From an uncultured Fibrobacter sp. (GTDB taxonomy: Bacteria > Fibrobacterota > Fibrobacteria > Fibrobacterales > Fibrobacteraceae), in NCBI GenBank assembly GCA_934691725.1, contig CAKUTF010000032.1:1-33337 (forward strand): a DNA stretch of 33,337 nt, read 5' to 3'. The notes below the pieces were generated by a model that was given only the letters and a program-made list of their open reading frames with translations, had not been told where the DNA came from and made no database searches. Each line of letters begins with the position of its first letter. Positions within the stretch are counted from its first letter, which is position 1. This document shows, piece by piece, positions 27,374 through 33,337 of the stretch. A program made the translations under genes and the position numbers.

Positions 27374-27835
27374 GTGGGTGACCTTGCGCTTTACAGACGG
27401 AACGACGGAAACTTCGACCTGGACTTCGATGCGGAATCCGGGGATTTGCGGCTGTCGGAAAGTCTCGAAAACGCGGTCGCCATTTCGATAGGGACCTTTG
27501 CGCGCGAACGCTCGACCGGGGGCGGCGCAAGTATCGGCCCGAAAATCGGCGGTTTCTTTGGCGACGCGCTCGACGAATCCGGGACGCTTGGCGGCTACCT
27601 TTACGAGGCGTTTCCCGGCAAGCGCGAGGATGCTTCGCTCCGCGACCTGGAAAGTTCCGCGTCGCAGTCGCTTCGGTGGATGCTCGACGACGGCGTGGCG
27701 AAAGCCGTATCGTGCGAGGCGAAATTTTCCGGCGAAAACGGGGTGGAGCTTTCCGTCACGGTGGAAAAGCCGGACGGCGCTTCGGAATTCTACAAGTTTG
27801 AAGCCAACTGGAGGGCGACACTCGATGGCGTTTAA
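27374..27835 (+). CDS. Baseplate wedge protein, Mu gp46-like
   Basis: The start is GTG 27374 (MGDLALYRRNDGNFDLDFDA), with no ribosome site. The 153-aa protein follows the GP46/gpW-wedge pattern: DLRLSESLENAVAISIGTFA, GPKIGGFFGDALDESGTLGG, and DLESSASQSLRWMLDDGVA. Such proteins form the inner wedge of the baseplate with gp47. It overlaps the gp47-like gene by 11 bases. Confidence 0.88.
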   Translation: MGDLALYRRNDGNFDLDFDAESGDLRLSESLENAVAISIGTFARERSTGGGASIGPKIGGFFGDALDESGTLGGYLYEAFPGKREDASLRDLESSASQSLRWMLDDGVAKAVSCEAKFSGENGVELSVTVEKPDGASEFYKFEANWRATLDGV

Positions 27836-28991
27836 GACGAAAACCCTTTCCGACCTGGTCCGTTCCACGGAAAACGCGCTGAGCGTCCGTTTCTACGGCG
27901 AAACGACCGTTCTCCGCAAGGGCGTTCTCAAGACGCTTGCCGCCGTGCTGGGCGGCGCGCTTTTCATCATGGAGCTTTTGGCGGCCCGGATCTGGAAGGA
28001 CCGTTTCGTCAGCACCTGTTCCGTGGATTGTCTCGACGCTTTCGGCACGGAATATTCCCTTCCGCACAAGGCGCCTCTCTATGCCCGCGGAACGGCGACG
28101 GTTTCGCTTCTCGACGGATTTTCCGGGGCGAAGGTTTCGCGCGGGACGGTTCTCCGCGATTCCCTTTCCGGAAAGGAATACGAGGTCCCTTCGGATGTTT
28201 CGGTGACGCCCGACAGTCCCGAAATTCCGCTGGTCGCGCTGGATTTCGGGGCGGATTCGAACCTGGATTCGGGCGCGGAGCTTTCGTTCCGGGACAATGT
28301 TCCCGATGGTCTCGAAGACTTGGCGACGGTCGTTTCTGTTTCGGGCGGGCTTTCCGTCGAGGTGGAAATCGACGGGGAAACGTATCTCTGGGGCGAGACC
28401 GCCGAGGAATACCGGGCGCGCCTTTTGAACCGGATCCAGAACCCTCCCGCCGGCGGCTCGAAAAACGATTACTGGCAATGGGCGATGCGCTTTTCCTTTG
28501 TCACGGACGCTTTCGTGTTTGCGAACTACCCGAATACGAATTCGGTTTCGGTCGCGCTTGCGAACTACCGGACGGAAACCGTCGATGTTCCGGAATCCAA
28601 TGTGGAAGAGGCCCGTTCGTTCATCCTGTCCGATGTCCGCCGCCCGGTGACCGCGGACGCTCGTGTTTTCAGCGTGACATCCGTTCCCGTACAGATCGTC
28701 GCGAGCGTCTCTCCTTATTCGCAGACGGTTCGTGACGGCGTGGAAAGCGCACTTCGTGCGTTCTTCCGGAAAGTTTCTCCCGGTAGCACCGTGGCGTTTT
28801 CAGACGTGGAAATAGCGGTCCTTTCGAATTCCCCGGCAAAGACGTTCCGGATAACGTCGGTCCGAAAGTCGGGCGCGCCTGTCGGTGAAATTTCCCTGGG
28901 GCTTTTCGTGCCGAAAGAGGCCTGTTCGGTGGATGGGGCTGTCGCCGAAGTCGTGAAGATGTCGCTTGCCCTGAACAACGGGGAAGCCTGA
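27825..28991 (+). CDS. Baseplate J-like protein, Mu gp47-like
   Basis: The 388-aa product starts at ATG 27825 (GAGGG upstream). LDAFGTEYSLPHKAPLYARG, TATVSLLDGFSGAKVSRGTV, and GETAEEYRARLLNRIQNPPA then GGSKNDYWQWAM are the J-domain hallmarks (N-terminal helix, beta repeat, EexR-Rxxxxxxxxp-GGxxxDYxxWA). It forms the baseplate arm with gp46 and gp48. Length matches Mu gp47 (~360). Its stop overlaps the next start by one base. Confidence 0.94.
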   Translation: MAFKTKTLSDLVRSTENALSVRFYGETTVLRKGVLKTLAAVLGGALFIMELLAARIWKDRFVSTCSVDCLDAFGTEYSLPHKAPLYARGTATVSLLDGFSGAKVSRGTVLRDSLSGKEYEVPSDVSVTPDSPEIPLVALDFGADSNLDSGAELSFRDNVPDGLEDLATVVSVSGGLSVEVEIDGETYLWGETAEEYRARLLNRIQNPPAGGSKNDYWQWAMRFSFVTDAFVFANYPNTNSVSVALANYRTETVDVPESNVEEARSFILSDVRRPVTADARVFSVTSVPVQIVASVSPYSQTVRDGVESALRAFFRKVSPGSTVAFSDVEIAVLSNSPAKTFRITSVRKSGAPVGEISLGLFVPKEACSVDGAVAEVVKMSLALNNGEA

Positions 28992-29911
28992 TGGCGTCTC
29001 CGGTCGTGCGAGGGATTTCTCCGCTTCTGGCGGGGACCGGGTGCGAGGTCTCGCTTTTCGGTTGCGGATTCTCGGCTTCGACTGTCGTCGATTGCGGGGA
29101 AAGGATTGTCCCTTCGGGCTTTGACGAATCGTCCCTTTCGTTTACCGCGCCTTCTAGGCCTGGAACCTATATTGTCCGGGCTGTGGACGGCGAAAACGCT
29201 TCTGCGGCCTACCGGCTTGTGGTTATCCCGCTCGAAAAGGTTCCCTGCCGGAATCTCCCCGTGCGCACGGATGGCGACTTTCGCGATGCGCTTCTCGGAC
29301 TTTTTCCTCGTGGGTTCGCCTGGTTCAAGGGAAAGGGAGGCAACTGGTGGAAGCTCGTATCGGCATTCGCTGTCGCTTTCTGCGCCGTGTATGAAACCCT
29401 CCGGCAGCTTGTCCGGGAATCTTCGCCGCTCGGGACGACATCCTTTGACGTTTGGGAACATGAATTGGGGCTTCCGCGTAAAGGTCTCGAATTTTCGGAC
29501 GATGTGGGCAGGCGTTCCGAAATTTACCGGATAGCAAGACGCCCGGGCGGATGCACCGTGCCTTACTTCGAGGGAATCGCCGCCCTGTTCGGGGAAAGCG
29601 TGGAAATTTTCGAATACTGGAAAGAGCCGGAGCCTTTTGCGGAGGTGGATTTCGGGGATGACGACCCGAATTTCTACTGGGCGGTAAAGCTGGACATCGC
29701 CCGTTCGGATATGCATGTCTGCACCTGCAACGATACGTGTAACGATTACCTGCGCTGGTGGTGGGACGACAGGCTCGAAACGATGTTCGAACTGATAAAG
29801 CCTGCGCACACGAAGCTTGTCTTTCTCTACGGAAACGGTCGGAATCTCATGACGGAATCCGGTGACGGGATCCTTGCGGAGACAGGCGAAACACTGATGA
29901 CGGAGAACTGA
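28991..29911 (+). CDS. Tail protein gp48-like (YmfQ/DUF2313) with N-terminal IPT/TIG domain
   Basis: The 306-aa protein has two parts. Residues ~1-78 (VRGISPLLAGTGCEVSLFGC, GFSASTVVDCGERIVPSGFD, PGTYIVRAVDGENAS) look like an immunoglobulin-like IPT/TIG domain. From ~95 onward DALLGLFPRGFAWFKGKGGN, then SFDVWEHELGLP, GGCTVPYFEGIAALFGESVE and KPAHTKLVFLYG follow the gp48/YmfQ pattern (LLPxGxaw, WExxLGLP, PAHTxxxF). gp48 bridges baseplate and fibres. The added IPT/TIG domain is not part of Mu gp48 and may hold a fibre or bind a surface. Confidence 0.88.
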   Translation: MASPVVRGISPLLAGTGCEVSLFGCGFSASTVVDCGERIVPSGFDESSLSFTAPSRPGTYIVRAVDGENASAAYRLVVIPLEKVPCRNLPVRTDGDFRDALLGLFPRGFAWFKGKGGNWWKLVSAFAVAFCAVYETLRQLVRESSPLGTTSFDVWEHELGLPRKGLEFSDDVGRRSEIYRIARRPGGCTVPYFEGIAALFGESVEIFEYWKEPEPFAEVDFGDDDPNFYWAVKLDIARSDMHVCTCNDTCNDYLRWWWDDRLETMFELIKPAHTKLVFLYGNGRNLMTESGDGILAETGETLMTEN

Positions 29912-29912
29912 T

Positions 29913-31016
29913 ATGGCGGGAATACGCATACTGGAACTGGACGAGGGAAGCCTTTCGGCGCTTCGGGAGACGGGCTACCTGCCCGTGTCCGTCGAGGGGA
30001 AGACCTACCGGCTCGCGCTTTCGGAGCTTGCGGACGGCGGCGGGACGAAAATCTATCACGAGGTGAAGTCCCACGGGCTTATCGACGAGCTTGCGCTCCG
30101 CTTCGAGCCTTACGGGAAGAACTTCTACCGGCTTGTCGCCCTGGGCGAAACGGAGACGGAGTACGGGGTGCTCATCCCGGCGAAACTCTTCGACAGGGAA
30201 AACGCGGGGAAGTTCCTGCGGCTTTCGCAGGGAAGCGGTCTCGACCTGGAATTTGCGGACGCCCCGTCCGCGGACGGCAAGGTCCGGGCCACGGCGGAAA
30301 GCGTAGCGGGCTACCTCTCGGAGGTGCTGAAAGCCGACACGGACAACGTGGAACTGAAAACCGTCGGGGACGAGGTGCGCATCGGGCTGAACCTCACCGG
30401 GGAAAGCGACCCGAAGCTCAAGACCGTCGATGAATCGCTCATCGACGCGAACACATCGAACTACGGCAGCTACTGGGGCGACATGCCGGAGTGGGGCGGA
30501 ACGAACGTGAACGTGATGGCCTACCGGGGAAAGCGGACGTCGGACGCGCAGGGGTCTCTCACGCGCGTGCGCTTCGCGCTGACAGGCTCTTTCGGCAGCT
30601 CGAACCCGATATTCCGCGTCGGCGTCTTCTCGCTCGACGGGACGCTCCTCGGGAGCTCGGACACGATGCGCTTCGACGGGACGAACTTCGTCGGGCAGGA
30701 GCACGGCGACACGATGGCCGTGCCCTCGGACAGGATGACGGACGGCGACATCCCGCTGCACGAGGAATCCGCCGGGTCTCTCGCAATACGGAGAAACACG
30801 CGCTACGTCGTGGAGCTCGTCTGGTGCGGTCTCCAGTTCGCCGCCAAGACGCAGAGCGGAAACGGCATCACGAGCAACTACGCGTTCGACTACACGCTGG
30901 GCAACAACCTGCAGACGACATACTCCGGGCTCAAGTGGTGGAACGGCTCGGACGGCAAGCAGCAGGCGCAGTTCGTGCCCTACCTTTCGTTCGGCGCGGC
31001 GGACATAGGAGGCTAG
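29913..31016 (+). CDS. Tail fibre protein, 367 aa
   Basis: The position after gp48 and the content (Gly/Ser/Thr-rich, beta-predicted) point to a receptor-binding fibre. The N-terminus MAGIRILELDEGSLSALRET would attach to the baseplate; LRLSQGSGLDLEFADAPSAD and VELKTVGDEVRIGLNLTGES are shaft-like; the C-terminal ~170 residues (SRVFALTG-like strands, FRVGVFSLDGTLLGSSDTMR, WCGLQFAAKTQSGNGI) form a globular beta domain of the carbohydrate-binding type. ATG 29913 follows the gp48 stop by one base. Confidence 0.75.
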   Translation: MAGIRILELDEGSLSALRETGYLPVSVEGKTYRLALSELADGGGTKIYHEVKSHGLIDELALRFEPYGKNFYRLVALGETETEYGVLIPAKLFDRENAGKFLRLSQGSGLDLEFADAPSADGKVRATAESVAGYLSEVLKADTDNVELKTVGDEVRIGLNLTGESDPKLKTVDESLIDANTSNYGSYWGDMPEWGGTNVNVMAYRGKRTSDAQGSLTRVRFALTGSFGSSNPIFRVGVFSLDGTLLGSSDTMRFDGTNFVGQEHGDTMAVPSDRMTDGDIPLHEESAGSLAIRRNTRYVVELVWCGLQFAAKTQSGNGITSNYAFDYTLGNNLQTTYSGLKWWNGSDGKQQAQFVPYLSFGAADIGG

Positions 31017-31017
31017 G

Positions 31018-31332
31018 ATGTATTCACGGAAGGAATTTCTGGAATCTACGGACTGCGCGGAGCAGTCTCTCGCGAGGGAGAACAAGGGTCTCGACTGGAA
31101 CTACGCGATAGCGCGGAGGCTCGACCGGGACCTGCACGAAAAACTTCTGTCTTTCACGGCGGAGCAGATGCTGCCTTTCGCGCAGATACTGCCGCTCGTT
31201 TCGTCGGGCTACTTCTACACGGCGCGTTCGCTCGTTCTCACGGCGACGGTCGGGGACGAACTATCGGAGACGAAGGAGTGGCTTCTCGGCGCGCTCGCCG
31301 AGGCGGACGACACCAAGGAATCGGAGGGATAA
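31018..31332 (+). CDS. Small helical protein after the fibre, possible fibre chaperone
   Basis: The 104-aa product starts at ATG 31018 (AGGAGG overlaps the fibre stop region). It is mostly helical: LESTDCAEQSLARENKGLDW, RRLDRDLHEKLLSFTAEQML. It lies between two fibre genes, where tail-fibre assembly chaperones are common, but no chaperone family signature is clear. Its stop overlaps the next ATG (TAATG). Confidence 0.6.
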   Translation: MYSRKEFLESTDCAEQSLARENKGLDWNYAIARRLDRDLHEKLLSFTAEQMLPFAQILPLVSSGYFYTARSLVLTATVGDELSETKEWLLGALAEADDTKESEG

Positions 31333-32432
31333 TGCAGAGAATCGATACGGCGACAGCCATTGACGAAAAATTTACCGACGGAAACCCGGAAACGGGACGG
31401 AAGGCGACGCAGTTCAACGCGGCGTGGTGCAATGCCGTCCAGGAAGAAATCGCGAACACGGTAGAAAAGAACGGCGAAACCCTTGATCCGAAAGACTCCT
31501 CGCAGTTGTTCCGGGCGACTTCCCAGCTGAAAACTTTTGAATGCGAACCGGGAAACTTCGACTTCGGCGAGTGGCGCGGTTCATCGGTTGTCCGCGTGAA
31601 AACGCTCGGCGATCTGATATTTCCGGCAAAGGCGAAATGTCCCAAGTTGGCGACGGTTCTGGTCGTGTTTCCCTGGTCGGCGGATTCCGGGACAAGCGTT
31701 ACCGTGGGGCAAGTGGAAGGTTCGCCTTTTGGATGCATTCGCGGCAATGTCGCTTTCGGATTCTTTGACGAGAACGGCAGCCTCTCGGGAGGTTTCAATG
31801 TTCCCCAGTGGGCGGCTTATTCCATCGCGTCTTTTGGGACGCTGGATATCGGTGGCTTGCTTTCCTGCGGTTCGCTGAAAGTTTCCGGCGCAATCGATGC
31901 GGGCGCAGAGACGACTTCCCGCAGCTACACGAATCCAGGCGGAGCGACGACTTCACGAACGGACGATTACGAAAAGACCGAATTTTCCGGGACTACCGGT
32001 GAGCGGACAGCGACATTCAGCGCCGCCGGAATGACCGCCAAGGACAAGGAATCCCAAACGCTTGTCGAAGCCGGTCTTGTCAGGACAAAGAAAGTGGAAG
32101 CGGAAAATGTTAAATCGGCGGCAGGAAAGTTCACCGCGCTGGAGGTGGACTCCCTGACCATCAAGGAGAATATCCAGTTCCCCTCCGGGAACGGCCTCAT
32201 CCCGACGCTCGTTTACGACATCGACGACACGAGAGGCGACATCCTCTCGAACTACGCCGGGACGGACAGGAACGTATTCATCCTTCTAGTAAACGCCGAT
32301 TCGAGAACGCATACCATCTCTTACACAAAGTGGTATGGGTCAAGTCCTCACGGCACATCTCTGCAAATCCTTACAGGGGATTCAGCCCTCTTTTTTATCG
32401 ACGGGAACGGCTACGCCGCTCCGGTATCGTAA
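31332..32432 (+). CDS. Second tail fibre/collar-type protein, 366 aa
   Basis: I take ATG 31332 with GGAGG just upstream. The first 60 residues MQRIDTATAIDEKFTDGNPE then TGRKATQFNAAWCNAVQEEI and ANTVEKNGETLDPKDSSQLF are the well-known fibre N-domain (FTDGNPxTGxxATxxxAxWxNxVQEExxN). The middle has repeated beta strands with KVSGAIDAGAETTSRSY and a coiled stretch (KVEAENVKSAAGKFTALEVD). The C-terminus is a polar beta domain ending NGYAAPVS. With the first fibre it may give two receptor specificities. Confidence 0.85.
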   Translation: MQRIDTATAIDEKFTDGNPETGRKATQFNAAWCNAVQEEIANTVEKNGETLDPKDSSQLFRATSQLKTFECEPGNFDFGEWRGSSVVRVKTLGDLIFPAKAKCPKLATVLVVFPWSADSGTSVTVGQVEGSPFGCIRGNVAFGFFDENGSLSGGFNVPQWAAYSIASFGTLDIGGLLSCGSLKVSGAIDAGAETTSRSYTNPGGATTSRTDDYEKTEFSGTTGERTATFSAAGMTAKDKESQTLVEAGLVRTKKVEAENVKSAAGKFTALEVDSLTIKENIQFPSGNGLIPTLVYDIDDTRGDILSNYAGTDRNVFILLVNADSRTHTISYTKWYGSSPHGTSLQILTGDSALFFIDGNGYAAPVS

Positions 32433-32441
32433 GGGGGACGC

Positions 32442-32651
32442 ATGAGCGAAATCCTCTCGACAATCCAGAACGCGACCCCGGCACTCGCCGCGGTGATAGT
32501 GGGGCTGCTCTTCACCGTGCGCTCACAGGGAAAGGAGATAGAGCAGCTGAAGAAGCGCGTCGAGAAATACGACGCCATGGAACTGGGAACGAAACTCGCG
32601 AACATCGAGGTGAACATCGAATGGATAAAGCGGAAGCTGGAGGAAGGATAA
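32442..32651 (+). CDS. Holin-like protein, XhlA type
   Basis: Sixty-nine residues from ATG 32442 (AGGGGG upstream). One membrane helix near the N-terminus (TPALAAVIVGLLFTV, ~12-26) is followed by a charged coiled coil (GKEIEQLKKRVEKYD, then LANIEVNIEWIKRKLEE). This resembles XhlA/hemolysin-type holin partners, in which a helical head and one membrane segment combine, here in reverse order. It starts the lysis region. The stop overlaps the next ATG (TAATG). Confidence 0.6.
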   Translation: MSEILSTIQNATPALAAVIVGLLFTVRSQGKEIEQLKKRVEKYDAMELGTKLANIEVNIEWIKRKLEEG

Positions 32652-32806
32652 TGTCCGTCTGGAACGGTTACGATGATGATGACAAAGGCTCGCTGTTGGG
32701 CATGAAGATACTGTTGGCGCTCCTTGGCGGCGGGCTAACCCTGTTCCTGCTCGCCGTCCTGGCAAAGGTTGTCGTGGACGTTTGGACGGGAGGGTGCGCG
32801 GGATGA
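32651..32806 (+). CDS. Small membrane protein, possible holin/antiholin
   Basis: Fifty-one residues from ATG 32651: a short acidic N-terminus (MSVWNGYDDDDKGS), then a long hydrophobic helix (MKILLALLGGGLTLFLLAVL, AKVVVDVW) and a short tail. GGAAGGATA precedes the start. Together with the gene before it this makes a two-membrane-protein unit in the lysis position. The ATGA overlap with the next gene shows coupling. The exact role cannot be told from sequence. Confidence 0.6.
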   Translation: MSVWNGYDDDDKGSLLGMKILLALLGGGLTLFLLAVLAKVVVDVWTGGCAG

Positions 32807-33285
32807 ACTTCAAGCTGAAATCGTGGGACCCGTTCTCGTGGACGAAACTCCGTGGCGGCCTGTTCCGGCTCGAGAACGACCTGGACGCAATCTGGACGGA
32901 CAACGCCGGGGACGAGTACCGCTTCCGTTTCTTCCGGGGGCTGACGTGGGACGGCGCGAGCGTGCCGAAAATGTTCCGCTGGTATCTCCCGAACATCGAC
33001 GAAAGGAACCTGCCCTATACGCTCGCCGGGCTCGTGCACGACTTCCTATACGGATCGGAGAAACTGCCGAAGGACACCGCGGACGACATCTTCCGGGGGA
33101 CGATGCGCGACGCCGGGATTCCCCGTCGCAAGGCTAGCTTTGCCGAGTGGCTCGTCGAGCACTTCGCCGGGGGACACTACGGCAAGAGGCACGACCGGAA
33201 CGGAATCCGCTTCTACGGAAAACTGAAAATCGTCCGCAACCCGGACGCCTTGAAAGGACCGACCGTGGGCGAGGTCTTCGGATGA
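32803..33285 (+). CDS. DUF1353 family protein
   Basis: The 160-aa protein (ATG 32803) contains FRGLTWDGASVPKMFRWYLP, then LPYTLAGLVHDFLYGSEKLP and KDTADDIFRGTMRDAGIPRR, matching the DUF1353 core: a G-SVP-W motif followed by AxxHDxLY and a DxxFxxxMxxxGV segment. The conserved HD residues suggest a hydrolase-like or metal site, but the function is not established. DUF1353 genes are frequent next to phage lysis genes. Confidence 0.88.
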   Translation: MNFKLKSWDPFSWTKLRGGLFRLENDLDAIWTDNAGDEYRFRFFRGLTWDGASVPKMFRWYLPNIDERNLPYTLAGLVHDFLYGSEKLPKDTADDIFRGTMRDAGIPRRKASFAEWLVEHFAGGHYGKRHDRNGIRFYGKLKIVRNPDALKGPTVGEVFG

Positions 33286-33337
33286 TCGAAGCTGGATACA
33301 CGGGCTTCCTGGAGGCGACGGCGTTCGACAGCGGATA
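33282..33337 (+). CDS. Start of the next late gene, cut by the window edge
   Basis: ATG 33282 overlaps the DUF1353 stop (ATGA). Eighteen residues are visible (MIEAGYTGFLEATAFDSG). The position suggests an endolysin or other lysis gene, but the visible part does not allow an assignment. Confidence 0.55.
   Translation, partial: MIEAGYTGFLEATAFDSG

Noticed and set aside
29847..31085. 412-codon minus-strand frame opposite the tail fibre
   Set aside because: Val/Arg/Glu-rich shadow sequence on the strand opposite a continuous late operon; no start signal.
1..33337. tRNA or rRNA genes and phage attachment sites
   Set aside because: I saw no cloverleaf-like sequence or integrase; intergenic space is too small apart from 10110-10569.

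Overview
The window is a large part of a temperate tailed-phage genome (a prophage or its phage). It has a leftward early/replication operon, a divergent repressor, a block of small toxin-antitoxin and abortive-infection cassettes, and a rightward late region for packaging, head, contractile tail and the start of lysis. I see no integrase, att site, tRNA or host core gene, so neither prophage end is inside the window. The host is a Gram-negative-type bacterium with classic TTGACA/TATATT promoters and AGGAGG ribosome sites. The species cannot be fixed from this sequence; the style would fit an anaerobic gut lineage such as Fibrobacter, but that is a guess.

Positions 1-4314 (minus strand) hold a tightly packed early operon: a ribbon-helix-helix-like small protein, a replication protein, several unknown small proteins and SSB. 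Most junctions are ATGA/GTGA overlaps. It starts from a consensus promoter (4360-4388) with a perfect palindrome in the leader (4324-4340). A CI-like repressor (4456-4800) diverges from it.

Positions 4800-10110 are a moron/defence island. A frameshifted hicA with hicB, an AbiF-type HEPN RNase with an upstream structured RNA, a BrnT-like pair, an orphan antitoxin with a toxin remnant, a second hicAB (minus strand), a RelE/HigB-HigA pair, and a second copy of the AbiF leader RNA in front of an unrelated gene lie side by side. A near-identical hairpin terminator (AGTACTCTCC stem) recurs four and a half times between cassettes. All four toxin-first operons share the same promoter: a -35 of the form TTGnnn, 17 bp, TATATT, 6 bp, ATG. 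This predicts leaderless toxin mRNAs.

Positions 10110-10569 are non-coding. They carry GTTTAAA repeats next to the small terminase gene and are a candidate cos/packaging site.

Positions 10570-33337 are the late genes. The head module is lambda-like: TerS, GpA-type TerL, a gpW/DUF6148-like protein, portal, a gpC-like protease with a nested Nu3-like scaffold, gpD, gpE and joining proteins. The tail is Mu-like and contractile: sheath, tube, a chaperone with a -1 frameshift, tape measure, gpN, gpP, gp45 spike, gp46, gp47, gp48, fibres. Holin-like and DUF1353 genes follow. Four late transcription units begin with the same signal: a 15-bp dyad TGACA-AAAAA-TGTCA placed exactly 19 bp before a TANNTT -10 box. 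This is probably the binding site of an unidentified late activator.
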